In this document: positions 17,735 through 27,802 of the stretch, piece after piece
Layout of the letters: the number at the start of each line of letters is the position of its first letter
Position numbering within the stretch: position 1 is the stretch's first letter
Source of the DNA: Arthrobacter sp. EM1
Lineage (GTDB): Bacteria; Actinomycetota; Actinomycetes; Actinomycetales; Micrococcaceae
Direction: 5' to 3'
DNA: 64,000 bases
NCBI RefSeq assembly: GCF_029964055.1
Contig: NZ_CP124836.1
Span: 2,728,001-2,792,000 of the forward strand
The notes under the pieces: model-generated
Seen by the model: the letters and a program-made list of their open reading frames with translations, nothing else
Told to the model about the DNA's origin: nothing
Database searches by the model: none
Position numbers and translations under genes: made by a program

Positions 17735-18349
17735 TCAGCTCGCTTTGTGCAGGATGGCGGATGCGTGCGCCGCCAGGCCGCTTCCCCCCGCAGATCCCTT
17801 GCCCGAGGCCACGTCCCAGCGCCACAGCAGGTTGCCTTCCACCAGGCCAAAGATCCGGGTCGCGGCGGTGTACTCCTTGGAGTGGCTGCCGCGCATCACC
17901 ATGTCGGTGCTGAGCTGGATCTGCGGGCCCTTAATTTGGCCGTAATACAACTCGGAAATCCCGCCGGGATGGGAGATCGAGACCGAGATATCGAAGCCGC
18001 CGTCGTTGTTGCGCAGGGCCTCGACTTCGTCGGCGCTCTTGAGCACGGGAACGATGTCCGCCGGGATCAGCCCGGGGCCGCCATCCTCCTCGCGCTGTTT
18101 GCGTTCCAGGGCCCAAAACCCGGTTTCGACAGTGAGCGGACGCAAGGTGGTGCCGGCGTCGTCGGTCAGCCAGCTCTCGGCCCGGTACTGCAGGTACGGC
18201 AGGCCGTTGTGGGTGAAGGACACGTGTTGCCGGAAGTGCTCGGAATCCTCTTCCCCGGCGCCCAGCCTGCCCTCACCCTCCCACTCACCTATGAGCCAGG
18301 ACAGCGGAACGATTTCGGGTGTCAGATCGGTCGGTATTTCAATCGGCAC
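17735..18349 (-). CDS. Nitrobindin-like heme-binding beta-barrel protein (FABP/DUF1794)
   Basis: A 204-residue nitrobindin-family protein. The N-terminal signature GEWEGEG (G-x-W-x-G-x-G) and the C-terminal His in AHASAILHKAS, the expected axial heme ligand, are both present. Such proteins bind ferric heme and detoxify NO or peroxynitrite. It lies immediately downstream of a 37-residue membrane protein gene on the same strand. Confidence in family is high, and in NO chemistry moderate. Confidence 0.88.
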   Translation of the reverse strand: MPIEIPTDLTPEIVPLSWLIGEWEGEGRLGAGEEDSEHFRQHVSFTHNGLPYLQYRAESWLTDDAGTTLRPLTVETGFWALERKQREEDGGPGLIPADIVPVLKSADEVEALRNNDGGFDISVSISHPGGISELYYGQIKGPQIQLSTDMVMRGSHSKEYTAATRIFGLVEGNLLWRWDVASGKGSAGGSGLAAHASAILHKAS

Positions 18350-18392
18350 AGCAGCTACCCCTGGAAACGAAGACGGCTAGTGGTTCTGGTGT

Positions 18393-18506
18393 CTACTTCT
18401 GGCCCTTGAAGAGGCGGTACACAACAAAGCCGGCGAACCACGCCATGGCCACGCTGGCAACGCCGAGCAGTACAAGGAAGAAGATTTCAAATGCAAGTAC
18501 GGACAT
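18393..18506 (-). CDS. 37-residue single-pass membrane protein
   Basis: A short frame encoding MSVLAFEIFFLVLLGVASVA, then MAWFAGFVVYRLFKGQK and stop. It has one hydrophobic helix and a positively charged tail, so the N-terminus is probably outside. Upstream, AGGATGG gives a usable ribosome binding site for the ATG at 18506. It lies 43 bases before the nitrobindin gene. Function unknown. The clean helix, good start and tight context support a real gene. Confidence 0.65.
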   Translation of the reverse strand: MSVLAFEIFFLVLLGVASVAMAWFAGFVVYRLFKGQK

Positions 18507-18523
18507 GATGCCATCCTAGCGCG

Positions 18524-19258
18524 TTAGTAGATGAGTAGTTTGTCTATGAAGTAAGCCAGCGAACCGACGGCGGAGACCGGGCCCAGCCCCATTCCGAGGG
18601 CCGCCGCAAAGCTGAGAGATTCGCCGCGAAGGATCACCAGGCGGCGGAAACTCATCAGCACGGCGCCCACCACCACCCCAACGACCGCGGCCGGCAGCAC
18701 CGCGATGTCGGAAAAGACGAGGCCCGCGAGCGGCCCGGCCAGCCCTGCACCGACGATGCCCAGCGGCGCCACAACCCTGTCCGGCCAGCGGATCAGGCCG
18801 GCCAGCAGGGCAATCGCAGCGCTGATTGCCGCGACCAGGAGCATTTCACGGACGCCGTTGAATCGGGAGCACGCGATCCAGCCTGCGCCCAGGCAGGAGA
18901 GCAAAACACCGGCGCTGGAACCGAGCGTGGACTCCAGGCGCTGCGCCTGGCCGGTCCCGCGGATCAGCTGCATCACAAAGACCGCCATCACCCCGGCCGC
19001 CATAAACGATGGCGTCCAGTCAAGGAAACCCGGGCCGGGAAGGTACGTCGCGGCAACGGCGGCGCCGACGCCGGGCAACCCGATCAGGACGGCAAGGGTC
19101 TTTTTGGCCGGGATGCCCAGGAAATGCGGCCAGCCGACTCCGACGGCGGCGGCGGCGATCACTGCCACGGCCAGCAGCGCCGCCGCCGAGATGTACGATG
19201 CGCCGACTATCGCGGCGAGTCCGGCCAAGCCGATAACGCCGATGATCCAGGTTTTCAC
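18524..19258 (-). CDS. Multi-pass membrane protein (putative permease)
   Basis: A 244-residue, very hydrophobic protein with about eight predicted helices (for example TWIIGVIGLAGLAAIVGASYIS at the start). It opens with a GTG at 19258 preceded by a weak GGGTGAG site. I cannot assign a family or substrate. It is codirectional with the 37-residue gene, 17 bases upstream of it, and divergent from glnR. Confidence 0.75.
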   Translation of the reverse strand: MKTWIIGVIGLAGLAAIVGASYISAAALLAVAVIAAAAVGVGWPHFLGIPAKKTLAVLIGLPGVGAAVAATYLPGPGFLDWTPSFMAAGVMAVFVMQLIRGTGQAQRLESTLGSSAGVLLSCLGAGWIACSRFNGVREMLLVAAISAAIALLAGLIRWPDRVVAPLGIVGAGLAGPLAGLVFSDIAVLPAAVVGVVVGAVLMSFRRLVILRGESLSFAAALGMGLGPVSAVGSLAYFIDKLLIY

Positions 19259-19469
19259 TGCTCACCCGACATCTTTATATCCGTCATCCGTCTTCCGATC
19301 GTCTTCCCGGTCGTGGTCGTACTTTCGCTCACCTGCGGACCCCCAATCGAGCTGATCAACGTCACCGGGCTGCGGGCCCGACGGATCAATCCTGCCTTAT
19401 ACGACCGTTTTGTGTCGCAAATGAACCGGACGAAGGTGACGAAAGCATGTCCGGAAAGGTGCGTTTGGG

Positions 19470-19475
19470 TATACT
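19470..19475 (+). promoter_or_regulatory. Candidate -10 element for glnR
   Basis: TATACT, matching the actinobacterial TANNNT consensus, lies 52 bases upstream of the glnR start in an otherwise non-coding 268-base divergent gap. No convincing -35 was found, so this is tentative. Confidence 0.35.
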
Positions 19476-19526
19476 CGAACTCAGCTACAGACGCCCAACG
19501 ATGCGCGGACACCCCTTGGAGGAAAC

Positions 19527-20225
19527 ATGTCGCACATCCTGCTACTGACGAACAGCACCGGCTCATCGGTGGACGTCCTGCCTGCGCTGGAATTACTGAA
19601 CCACCGGGTCCACATTCTCCCCGCCGAGCCGACAGCCCTCCTGGAGACGGACCCTTGCGACATCGTCCTCCTCGACGCCCGCAAAGATCTCGTCGGCGCG
19701 CGCTCCCTGACCCAACTGCTCAAGGCCACCGGCCTGAGCGCCCCGCTGATGTTGATACTGACCGAGGGCGGCATGGCCGCCGTCTCCTCTGCCTGGGCCG
19801 TCGATGACATCGTTCTCGAGTCGGCCGGGCCCGCAGAAGTCGAAGCCCGCATCCGCCTCGGCATCGCCCGGGCCGTCCCTGACAAGGACGATGCCCCCGC
19901 CGAAATCCGGGCCGCCGGCGTCGTGATCGATGAGGCCAGCTACACGGCCCGCGTCAACGGCGCTCCGCTGAACCTGACATTCAAGGAATTTGAACTGCTC
20001 AAATACCTGGCCCAGCACCCCGGCCGGGTCTTCACCCGCCAGCAACTGCTGACCGAGGTCTGGGGCTACGACTACTACGGCGGTACCCGCACCGTGGACG
20101 TCCACGTCCGGCGGCTGCGGGCGAAGCTCGGCGCCGACCACGAGAACCTGATCAGCACGGTCCGCAACGTCGGCTACCGCCTGACCCTGGTCCGGCACCC
20201 GGAGGAAGAGCTCACCGGGGCCTGA
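19527..20225 (+). CDS. glnR: GlnR-type OmpR-family orphan response regulator
   Basis: A 232-residue regulator matching the GlnR pattern of actinobacteria, the master regulator of nitrogen assimilation. The opening is [21 protein letters not shown], the receiver carries D50 in VLLDARKDL, and the C-terminal winged helix contains [20 protein letters not shown] and [18 protein letters not shown]. No kinase gene is adjacent, as is usual for GlnR, which is not regulated by classical phosphorylation. The neighbour mshD is also next to glnR in mycobacteria. GlnR is far more likely than MtrA or RegX types. Confidence 0.85.
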   Translation: MSHILLLTNSTGSSVDVLPALELLNHRVHILPAEPTALLETDPCDIVLLDARKDLVGARSLTQLLKATGLSAPLMLILTEGGMAAVSSAWAVDDIVLESAGPAEVEARIRLGIARAVPDKDDAPAEIRAAGVVIDEASYTARVNGAPLNLTFKEFELLKYLAQHPGRVFTRQQLLTEVWGYDYYGGTRTVDVHVRRLRAKLGADHENLISTVRNVGYRLTLVRHPEEELTGA

Positions 20226-20283
20226 CCCGGCAGCGCCGACAGCCAGCGCCTGCGGCAGCCCAAGGACGCACCAGCGCAGACGC

Positions 20284-20316
20284 AGAAAGCCCCGGACATC
20301 AGTCCGGGGCTTTCTG
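20284..20316 (+). terminator. Terminator after glnR
   Basis: A perfect 13-bp stem (GAAAGCCCCGGAC / GTCCGGGGCTTTC) with a 4-base ATCA loop lies 60 bases past the glnR stop. T-runs flank both sides. Confidence 0.8.
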
Positions 20317-20502
20317 CTAACCAGTGGAGGACATACGGGTCGAACGTATCGAGGCCACCCCAGTGGTGGATCCCCCTCGCATCTGCGCTGACCGAACCGG
20401 GAATACTTCCCGACCAGGCACCGGATGACTTAACGACTATACGTAGAAGTTCCCGGATCGACAAAATCCGCCCTGCCCGGCGCCACCGTATAGCCTTGCA
20501 CC

Positions 20503-21486
20503 ATGAGTCCTGCGCATCCTGAAACCTGGCCCGTCCTCGCCGCCAAAGGAGCTGCGGATCCGCAGCTCCTGAAGGACGTCACGGCACTCGCGGCCGCCGC
20601 GGAGGAATCCGACGGCAATCCGCCGCTGTCCGAACAGACCCTCGTGACGCTGCGTGCCGCGGACACCGGTGGGAGCGTCGGCACCACAACGGCCCGGACA
20701 CTCGCCCTGTACAGCCCCGATGACGGGTCCGACCCGGCGACGGCACAGGATCTCGCCGGGATCGCCGTCGTCATCGAGGAACCGGACGGCACCGGTGTGC
20801 TGGAAATCGCCGTCCACCCCAGCTACCGCAACCAAGGCGTGGCGGACCGGCTGGTCGGCGAACTCCGGAGCACCCGCGGCTTTGCTGGCCTGAAGGCCTG
20901 GTCCCATGGCAACCACGAAGCCGCTGCCGACCTCGCCGCACGCTACGGTTACGGACCGGTCCGGGAACTGTGGAAGATGCGCCTCACCAGCACGGCCGCG
21001 GAACTGCCCGCGATTCCCCTACCGGACGGTGTAAGCCTTCGTGCCTTCGTCCCGGCGCGGGATGAGGACCGCTGGCTCGCCGCGAACCGGGCCGCTTTCG
21101 CGCACCATCCTGAGCAGGGAAACATGACGCGGGCAGATCTCGACGCGAGGATGGCAGAACAGTGGTTCGATCCGGCCGGTTTCCTGCTGGCCGTCGATTC
21201 CTCGGACCGGATTCTCGGCTTCCACTGGACCAAGGTGCACCCGCGGCACGGCGACCACCCCGCTATCGGCGAGGTCTACGTGGTGGGCGTGGCACCCGGT
21301 GCGCAGGGCACCGGGCTTGGCAAGGCACTGACAGTCGCCGGCATCGGATATCTGCAGCGTCAGGGCCTGCACGCAGTGATGCTCTACGTCGACGCGGACA
21401 ACGTTCCTGCCGTCTCCTTGTACCGGCGCCTGGGCTTCACCCGCTGGGACGTCGACGTGATGTACGCGCCGCTTCAAGGGCGGTAA
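20503..21486 (+). CDS. mshD: Mycothiol synthase
   Basis: A 327-residue tandem-GNAT enzyme that acetylates Cys-GlcN-Ins, the last step of mycothiol synthesis. The N-terminal GNAT has EIAVHPSYRNQGVADRLVGE and the C-terminal catalytic GNAT has VVGVAPGAQGTGLGKALT followed by LYVDADNVPAVSLYRRLGF. The last motif and the FHWTKVHP segment are typical of MshD. It is downstream of glnR behind a terminator, so it has its own promoter. Confidence 0.92.
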   Translation: MSPAHPETWPVLAAKGAADPQLLKDVTALAAAAEESDGNPPLSEQTLVTLRAADTGGSVGTTTARTLALYSPDDGSDPATAQDLAGIAVVIEEPDGTGVLEIAVHPSYRNQGVADRLVGELRSTRGFAGLKAWSHGNHEAAADLAARYGYGPVRELWKMRLTSTAAELPAIPLPDGVSLRAFVPARDEDRWLAANRAAFAHHPEQGNMTRADLDARMAEQWFDPAGFLLAVDSSDRILGFHWTKVHPRHGDHPAIGEVYVVGVAPGAQGTGLGKALTVAGIGYLQRQGLHAVMLYVDADNVPAVSLYRRLGFTRWDVDVMYAPLQGR

Positions 21487-21600
21487 TCCAATCGGCGGAC
21501 ATCACGCGTTCACCCCGTGGAAATCTGGGCTCCTCGAAAGCTGACCGCGCGGTGAATGCTTGTAAGGTTGAAGCAAATCGCGCCAGCAATAGGAGAGACC

Positions 21601-23865
21601 ATGCAACGGGAATCTGCCCGGACGGCCACGTCCGAGGGCGCCACGTCGGAGAAAAAAGTGCGGCCGGCGCGTGCCCGGTTCGGTTCCTCCGAAGTGCCTG
21701 CCTCACGTGCCACCCAAGACCGGATCGACATTCCTGAATTTGCGCCAAATCTGGAGCCGGAGGGTGATTTCAGCCCCGACCGCTTCCTGGACCGCGAGCT
21801 GAGCTGGCTCTCTTTCAACGCCCGCGTCCTGGAACTCGCCGAAGACCCCAACCTCCACCTGCTGGAACGCGTCAGCTTCCTCTCCATCTTCGCGTCCAAC
21901 CTGGATGAGTTCTTTATGGTCCGCGTCGCCGGGCTGAAGCGCAGGATCGCCACCGGGCTCGCCGTCCCGTCTCCCGCCGGCCTCAGCCCAATGCAGGTCC
22001 TCGAGCAGATCGGCGACGAGGCCCACAGGCTGCAGCAGCGCCACGCCAATGTCTATGCCGAGCAGATCCGCCCGGCCCTGGCCTACGAGCACATCCACCT
22101 GATGCACTGGGATGAGCTCGACTCCCAGGCCAAGGACCAGCTCAGCGCCATGTTCGCGGAGAAGGTCTTCCCGATCCTGACCCCGCTGGCCGTGGACCCG
22201 GCCCACCCCTTCCCCTACATTTCCGGACTTTCCCTGAACCTCGCCGTCGTGGTCCGCAACCCGGTCAGCGACAAGGAGCTCTTCGCCCGCCTCAAGGTCC
22301 CGGACCAGCTCCCCCGGCTGATCTCGATTGACGGACCGCGCGCCGGCTCGGTGCCGGGCCGGGTGGCACGCTTCATCGCTCTCGAGGAAGTCATCGCCGT
22401 CCATCTGGACCAGCTCTTTGCCGGCATGGAGGTGCTCGAACACCACACCTTCCGCGTCACCCGAAACGAAGACGTCGAGGTCGAAGAGGACGACGCCGAA
22501 AACCTGCTGCAGGCCCTCGAGAAAGAACTGCTGCGCCGCCGCTTCGGCCCGCCGGTCCGGCTCGAAGTCACCACCGACATCAACCCGAACATCCGTGCGT
22601 TGCTGATCCGCGAACTGGGCGTCGAGGAATCCGAGGTCTATTCGGTTCCGGCCCCCTTGGATCTCCGGGGCCTCTCGGTCATCGCCGGAATAGATCGGGC
22701 TGACCTGCACTATCCCAAGCATGTCCCGCACACCTCCCGGTACCTTAACGAATCGGAAACGTCCAAGGCGGCGAATGTCTTTGCGGCCATGCGGCGCCGT
22801 GACATCCTGCTGCACCACCCCTACGACTCGTTCTCCACCTCGGTGCAGGCGTTCCTGGAACAGGCGGCGTCGGACCCCAAGGTCCAGGCCATCAAACAGA
22901 CCCTCTACCGCACCTCGGGCGACTCCCCGATCGTTGACGCCCTGATCGATGCCGCCGAGGCAGGCAAGCAGGTGCTGGCCCTGGTCGAGATCAAGGCCCG
23001 CTTCGACGAGCAGGCCAACATCTCGTGGGCCCGGAAGCTCGAGCAGGCCGGTGTCCACGTGGTTTACGGCATCGTGGGGCTCAAGACGCACTGCAAGCTG
23101 TCACTCGTGGTGCGCCAGGAAGTGGACGGACTCCGCCGGTATTGCCACATCGGCACCGGCAATTACCATCCCCGCACGGCCCGCTACTACGAGGACCTCG
23201 GTCTCCTCACCGCCAATGAGCAGGTAGGCGAGGACCTCTCCAAGCTCTTCAACCAGCTCTCCGGCTACGCTCCGAAATCGACGTTCAAGCGGCTTCTGGT
23301 GGCACCGCGCTCGGTCCGTTCAGGACTCATCGACCGGATCGAAACAGAGATCCGCAACGCCCGCGCGGGCCTCGCCGCCCGGGTCCAGATCAAGGTCAAC
23401 TCGATCGTGGACGAAGCAATCATTGATTCCCTCTACCGGGCGTCCCAGGCCGGGGTCCCGGTGGACATCATCGTCCGCGGCATCTGCTCGCTGCGGCCGG
23501 GGGTGCCCGGGCTGAGCGAGAACATCACTGTCCGGTCCGTGCTGGGCCGCTTCCTGGAGCACTCCCGCGTTTTCGCCTTCGCAAACGGCGGGGATCCGGT
23601 GGTCTACATCGGTTCAGCGGACATGATGCACCGGAACCTTGACCGCCGCGTCGAGGCCCTGGTTCAGCTAACCAGCGGGGACGACACAACATACGTGATG
23701 GATCTGCTGCGCCGCTACATGGATCCTGGCACCGCCAGCTGGCACCTCAACAACCAGGCGGAGTGGACCCGCCACCATCTCGCCGAAGACGGTCAGGACC
23801 TCGGCGACATTCAGTCCTGGCTGCTCAATTCCCGCTCGCGGCAGCGCACCTCCGGGCTGCGGTAG
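21601..23865 (+). CDS. ppk: Polyphosphate kinase 1
   Basis: A 754-residue PPK1 that makes inorganic polyphosphate from ATP. The start at ATG 21601 has ATAGGAGAG directly upstream; the longer frame is unsupported. Domain N begins at [19 protein letters not shown], the head domain follows, and the phospholipase D-like catalytic C domains include the autophosphorylated His516 in [21 protein letters not shown] and a second basic loop near DLNRD-like NLDRRVE. The first 45 residues are a low-complexity basic extension. It precedes a MutT1-like gene by 11 bases, as in mycobacteria. Confidence 0.97.
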   Translation: MQRESARTATSEGATSEKKVRPARARFGSSEVPASRATQDRIDIPEFAPNLEPEGDFSPDRFLDRELSWLSFNARVLELAEDPNLHLLERVSFLSIFASNLDEFFMVRVAGLKRRIATGLAVPSPAGLSPMQVLEQIGDEAHRLQQRHANVYAEQIRPALAYEHIHLMHWDELDSQAKDQLSAMFAEKVFPILTPLAVDPAHPFPYISGLSLNLAVVVRNPVSDKELFARLKVPDQLPRLISIDGPRAGSVPGRVARFIALEEVIAVHLDQLFAGMEVLEHHTFRVTRNEDVEVEEDDAENLLQALEKELLRRRFGPPVRLEVTTDINPNIRALLIRELGVEESEVYSVPAPLDLRGLSVIAGIDRADLHYPKHVPHTSRYLNESETSKAANVFAAMRRRDILLHHPYDSFSTSVQAFLEQAASDPKVQAIKQTLYRTSGDSPIVDALIDAAEAGKQVLALVEIKARFDEQANISWARKLEQAGVHVVYGIVGLKTHCKLSLVVRQEVDGLRRYCHIGTGNYHPRTARYYEDLGLLTANEQVGEDLSKLFNQLSGYAPKSTFKRLLVAPRSVRSGLIDRIETEIRNARAGLAARVQIKVNSIVDEAIIDSLYRASQAGVPVDIIVRGICSLRPGVPGLSENITVRSVLGRFLEHSRVFAFANGGDPVVYIGSADMMHRNLDRRVEALVQLTSGDDTTYVMDLLRRYMDPGTASWHLNNQAEWTRHHLAEDGQDLGDIQSWLLNSRSRQRTSGLR

Positions 23866-23876
23866 GGGCTCTGGCA

Positions 23877-24854
23877 TTGAGTAGCGATGCACCGGTTGCC
23901 GACCAGAGCGACCATCCCGGCGAAGCAATTGCCGTGGTGGCGGCGGGCGCCCTGCCCTGGCGCGTCACCCCGGGTGACAAAGGCCAGCTTCAGGTCCTGC
24001 TGATCCACCGCCCGCGCTATGACGACTGGTCCTGGCCCAAAGGCAAGATCGACCCGGGCGAGACCGTACCCGAATGTGCAGCCCGGGAGGTCGAGGAGGA
24101 AATCGGGCTGACGGCGCCGCTGGGCATCCCCTTGCCCGCCATCCACTATCACGTCCCCGCCGGGCTGAAGGTGGTCCATTATTGGGCCGTCGACGTCGAC
24201 GGCGCCCCGCTCCGGCCGGACGGCAAGGAAGTGGACAGCGTGATGTGGTGCTCGCCGGAGAAGGCAGCGACGCTGCTGAGCAACCCGAGCGACATCGCCC
24301 CGCTTGAGCACCTGGCGGGCGCCCATTCCCGGGGTGAGCTGAAGACCTGGCCGCTGCTGGTGGTGCGCCACGCCAAGGCCAAACCGCGCTCCTCATGGTC
24401 CAAAGCCGAAGGGGACAGGCCGCTGGCCGCCACCGGGATGCGGCAGGCGCAGGCGGTGGGCCGGCTCCTGCAGGCATGGAAACCACTGCGGATAGTTTCA
24501 AGTCCGTGGTTGAGGTGTGTGGCCACCATCGCCCCGTACGCCAAGGCTTCGGATGCGAAAGTAAAGCTTAATGAAGCCCTTACGGAACACCGTCACGGCC
24601 GCCATCCGCACAAGACTGCCGCCGCCGTCGAAGACCTCTTTGACAAACAGCGGGCCGTGGCGCTGTGCACCCACCGCCCGGCGCTGCCTACCGTGTTCGC
24701 CCAGCTCGGAAAGCACATGGGTTCCCGGTTGCGCGCCCAGCTCCCGGAGGAGGAACCGTTCCTGGCCCCCGGCGAGATTGTGGTGTGCCATGTGGCGCAC
24801 CACAGCGGGGACAAAGTGGTCGCCGTCGAGCGGTTCAGGCCCTTCGACGACTAA
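23877..24854 (+). CDS. MutT1-like Nudix hydrolase/histidine phosphatase fusion
   Basis: A 325-residue two-domain protein. Residues 20-155 are a Nudix domain with a perfect Nudix box (GKIDPGETVPECAAREVEEE, followed by IGL). Residues 165-325 form a histidine phosphatase domain with the RH(G/A) motif in LLVVRHAKAKPRS. The architecture equals mycobacterial MutT1, which removes 8-oxo-dGTP and Ap4A-type nucleotides. The start is the TTG at 23877 with AGGGG upstream; the long frame to 23763 overlaps ppk and is unlikely. Cotranscription with ppk is probable. Confidence 0.88.
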   Translation: MSSDAPVADQSDHPGEAIAVVAAGALPWRVTPGDKGQLQVLLIHRPRYDDWSWPKGKIDPGETVPECAAREVEEEIGLTAPLGIPLPAIHYHVPAGLKVVHYWAVDVDGAPLRPDGKEVDSVMWCSPEKAATLLSNPSDIAPLEHLAGAHSRGELKTWPLLVVRHAKAKPRSSWSKAEGDRPLAATGMRQAQAVGRLLQAWKPLRIVSSPWLRCVATIAPYAKASDAKVKLNEALTEHRHGRHPHKTAAAVEDLFDKQRAVALCTHRPALPTVFAQLGKHMGSRLRAQLPEEEPFLAPGEIVVCHVAHHSGDKVVAVERFRPFDD

Positions 24855-24928
24855 GCCGTGTGACCTGCCGCCGGTAATGCCGGCACGATGGATAAGGACC
24901 TGCGGCGACTTCTCAGTAGACTGGGAAC

Positions 24929-25732
24929 GTGAGCATCCCAACACCCTATGAAGACTTGCTGCGCGATGTCATCGAACACGGCACGCACAAATCCGACCGG
25001 ACCGGCACCGGCACCTTGAGTGTGTTCGGCCGCCAGATGCGCTTCGATCTGAGCAAAAGCTTCCCCCTGGTCACCACCAAACGAGTGCACTTCAAGTCCG
25101 TCGCGGTCGAGCTGCTGTGGTTCCTCCGCGGGGACACGAATGTGAAGTGGATGCAGGACCAGGGTGTCACCATCTGGAACGAATGGGCCGACGCCGACGG
25201 CGAACTCGGACCGGTCTACGGCGTCCAGTGGCGCTCCTGGCCGACTCCCGACGGCGGCCACATCGACCAGATCGCCGAACTAATCGCGAACCTCAAAACC
25301 GACCCGGACTCGCGCCGGCACATCGTCTCCGCCTGGAACGTCGCCGAGCTCAAAGACATGGCTCTCCCGCCGTGCCACGCGTTCTTCCAGTTCTATGTGG
25401 CCGACGGCAAACTCTCCTGCCAGCTCTACCAGCGTTCCGCGGACACCTTTTTGGGTGTGCCGTTTAACATCGCCTCGTATGCCCTGCTCACCTGCATGAT
25501 CGCCCAGCAGACTGGCCTGGAACCGGGCGAATTTGTCTGGACCGGCGGCGACGTCCACGTTTACGACAACCACATGGACCAGGTTCTCAAGCAGCTCACC
25601 CGCACGCCCTATGACTACCCGCAGCTGGCGTTCGCCCGTAAGCCGGAGTCCATCTTCGACTACACCCTCGATGATTTCGAAGTGGTCGGATACCGGCACC
25701 ACCCGACGATTAAGGCCCCGATAGCCGTATGA
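24929..25732 (+). CDS. thyA: Thymidylate synthase
   Basis: A 267-residue ThyA that methylates dUMP with methylene-tetrahydrofolate. Catalytic Cys149 is in [13 protein letters not shown]; the substrate Arg/Asp region [18 protein letters not shown] is intact. It starts with GTG ([15 protein letters not shown]). Its stop overlaps the start of the dihydrofolate reductase gene by four bases, which fits the coupling of the two reactions. Confidence 0.98.
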   Translation: MSIPTPYEDLLRDVIEHGTHKSDRTGTGTLSVFGRQMRFDLSKSFPLVTTKRVHFKSVAVELLWFLRGDTNVKWMQDQGVTIWNEWADADGELGPVYGVQWRSWPTPDGGHIDQIAELIANLKTDPDSRRHIVSAWNVAELKDMALPPCHAFFQFYVADGKLSCQLYQRSADTFLGVPFNIASYALLTCMIAQQTGLEPGEFVWTGGDVHVYDNHMDQVLKQLTRTPYDYPQLAFARKPESIFDYTLDDFEVVGYRHHPTIKAPIAV

Positions 25733-26316
25733 GCGACGACAATATACAGACCGCGCAGCCCGCGGATTTTTCCACCAGGCTGGCAGCCCTCACCGGGCTC
25801 GGCGTGGTGTGGGCCCAAACCAGTACCGGTGTCATCGGCCAGGACGGCGGAATGCCGTGGCGCCTGCCCGAGGACATGGCACACTTCACCCGGCTCACGA
25901 CAGGCCACCCCGTCATCATGGGCCGGAAGACATGGGAATCCTTTCCGGACAAGTACCGCCCGCTGCCCGGGCGGACCAATATTGTTATCACCCGCCAGCG
26001 CGGCTGGGGCGAAACTCCGTCCGCGGCGGGCGCCACCGCCGTCGCCTCACTGGACGATGCACTCCTTGAGTCCCAGTTCGCACCGGGCAACAACATGGTC
26101 TGGATTGTCGGCGGCGGCAACATCTACGCCCAGTCCATGGACCTCGCCGATGTCGCCGTTATCACCACAATCGACGCCAGCACGGAGGGCGACACCTTCG
26201 CCCCCGAGCTTGGGTACGACTGGACCTTGGACGGAAGCCTGCCGGCCGACGGCTGGGAGACCGCCGGAAACGGCGCCCGCTACCGCATCAACGTGTGGCG
26301 CCGGACGGAGGCCTAA
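25729..26316 (+). CDS. folA: Dihydrofolate reductase
   Basis: A 195-residue DHFR that regenerates tetrahydrofolate after ThyA. The features are [20 protein letters not shown] (substrate and NADPH loop), [20 protein letters not shown] (NADPH-binding) and [14 protein letters not shown] 20-residue N-terminal extension precedes the core. It overlaps thyA by ATGA, so the pair is translationally coupled. Confidence 0.97.
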   Translation: MSDDNIQTAQPADFSTRLAALTGLGVVWAQTSTGVIGQDGGMPWRLPEDMAHFTRLTTGHPVIMGRKTWESFPDKYRPLPGRTNIVITRQRGWGETPSAAGATAVASLDDALLESQFAPGNNMVWIVGGGNIYAQSMDLADVAVITTIDASTEGDTFAPELGYDWTLDGSLPADGWETAGNGARYRINVWRRTEA

Positions 26317-26319
26317 GCG

Positions 26320-26538
26320 ATGCTGACGAAACCCGAACTCCTTTTTGTCCTCGGCTACATGCTGCTCCCGCTGCTCGCGCTGCTGTCCGCTGTCGTGGGG
26401 CTGACCATGATCCTGGGCGGGGACAAGATTGCCGGTGCGATCGTGCTCGTGGTGGTCACCCAGGCCTTTGCCTTCGGGGCATTTTTTGTCCTGCGCAGAC
26501 GCAAGCAGAACCTGCTCACGGAGCGACAGGGCGACTAG
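26320..26538 (+). CDS. Small two-helix membrane protein
   Basis: A 72-residue protein with two hydrophobic helices (about 7-30 and 37-56) and a basic tail, RRRKQNLLTERQGD. It starts four bases after folA, so it is probably in the thyA-folA operon. The family is not named with confidence and function is unknown. Confidence 0.7.
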   Translation: MLTKPELLFVLGYMLLPLLALLSAVVGLTMILGGDKIAGAIVLVVVTQAFAFGAFFVLRRRKQNLLTERQGD

Positions 26539-26698
26539 CGGCCGGGCCCCCGACGCCGGCCGGGACCTGATGGGGAGAACACCCCATCGCCGCGCACGAG
26601 TGTTGCGGTTAGATTGGTGCCGGTTGAATACACACGCCGGAATACACCAGGTCCCGGTCGCAGCCGGTTAGGCTGATGCACGAAGAGGGGGAGCCGCT

Positions 26699-27793
26699 AT
26701 GGCAGGAAACTTGTGGGGCGCCGACGTCGCCCAGTTGCGCACGCTTGCACAACAGTTCGGCAAGACGTCCGAAACGCTGCTCCGGCAGTCGAGCACGCTG
26801 ACGTCGGCCATCAACGGCAACACGTCCTGGAAGGGAGCCGACGGCGCCCGCTTCACCTCCGAGTGGAACGGCAGCCACCGTGCCCTGATCCAAAGGACCG
26901 CCCAGGCCCTCAAGGAAGAGTCCAAGCGGCTGTTGACCCACGCCGACCAGCAGGAGAAAGCCAGTGTTACCGCCGCCGGGGCCGGCGGCGGGCCCGGTCC
27001 GCTCGGCGGCAGCCACGGCAGCAGCAACGGCGGTGGCATCGGGCCGCTGCTCGGCGGTGCAGTCGCCGGCGGCATTGGCGGCATCAGGGCCGGGATGCAG
27101 ATCCAGAAATACCTCAAGGCACCGCTGACCCTCGCCAAGCATGCCGGCCAGTTCGGCTGGGTGCTGAAGAACCAGCGCGCGGATTTCGTCAAGTCCTTTG
27201 TGCAGGGCAAGCACCGGATCGGCGGTCCCGGCTTCGCCCCGCACCGCCTGATCAGCAACCCGGCCCTCGATAAGCTGCTGAAAAGCTCCGCAGCAACAAA
27301 TCGGGGCCTCGCCGCCGTCGACAAAGCCTCAGACATCGTCTCGCTGCGGAACCTGGACAAGTATGTCGGGCCGCTGGGCAAATTCGAAAAGGTCTTCGCG
27401 GAGAAGCCGTGGCTTGGTGCCGGCACCAAGCTGGAGTGGCTGGGGAAGTCCGGCCTCGCGAGGGGCCTCGGCTGGGCCGGCGTCGGCTTCAGCGCCGTCG
27501 ACTCGGTGCGGAGTTTCGCCGATGGCGACGTCAAGGGCGGGATGGCCAGCGCCGGCAAGGGACTCCTCGGGGTCGGCTGCTTTTTGCCGCCGCCCGCCGG
27601 GACCGTCTGCCAAGTTGCCAGCGTGGGAATAGCCATCTACGAAAACTGGGACACGATCAGCAGCGTCGGCAAAAACGTCGGCGAAGGAATCGTCAACGCG
27701 GTCCAGGATCCAGGCAAGTTCGTCAGCGATGCCGCGGATAACGTCAAAGACGCCGGAAAGTCCGTGGCCAAGTTCTTCGGCTTCGGGGATTAG
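26699..27793 (+). CDS. WXG100-like secreted protein with glycine-rich linker (candidate ESX substrate)
   Basis: A 364-residue protein. The first 95 residues are a helical hairpin with a W-x-G turn (NTSWKGADGARFTSEWNGSH), the ESAT-6/WXG100 fold. A glycine/serine linker (about 98-125) follows, then an Ala/Gly-rich middle and a C-terminus with amphipathic segments (GEGIVNAVQDPGKFVSDAAD). No nuclease or ADP-ribosyltransferase motif is seen. The start has GAGGGGGAG upstream. No EccC or other type VII component is nearby. It may be a secreted effector, and its two downstream genes may be partners. No established function. Confidence 0.65.
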   Translation: MAGNLWGADVAQLRTLAQQFGKTSETLLRQSSTLTSAINGNTSWKGADGARFTSEWNGSHRALIQRTAQALKEESKRLLTHADQQEKASVTAAGAGGGPGPLGGSHGSSNGGGIGPLLGGAVAGGIGGIRAGMQIQKYLKAPLTLAKHAGQFGWVLKNQRADFVKSFVQGKHRIGGPGFAPHRLISNPALDKLLKSSAATNRGLAAVDKASDIVSLRNLDKYVGPLGKFEKVFAEKPWLGAGTKLEWLGKSGLARGLGWAGVGFSAVDSVRSFADGDVKGGMASAGKGLLGVGCFLPPPAGTVCQVASVGIAIYENWDTISSVGKNVGEGIVNAVQDPGKFVSDAADNVKDAGKSVAKFFGFGD

Positions 27794-27802
27794 GAGACTC
27801 AC

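Noticed and set aside
19527..20225. MtrA- or RegX-type regulator
   Set aside because: The N-terminal [14 protein letters not shown] and the [13 protein letters not shown] region match GlnR, and mshD is the neighbour, as for GlnR in mycobacteria.
21703..23091. 462-residue minus-strand open frame opposite ppk
   Set aside because: Antisense shadow of polyphosphate kinase; no start signal or family pattern.
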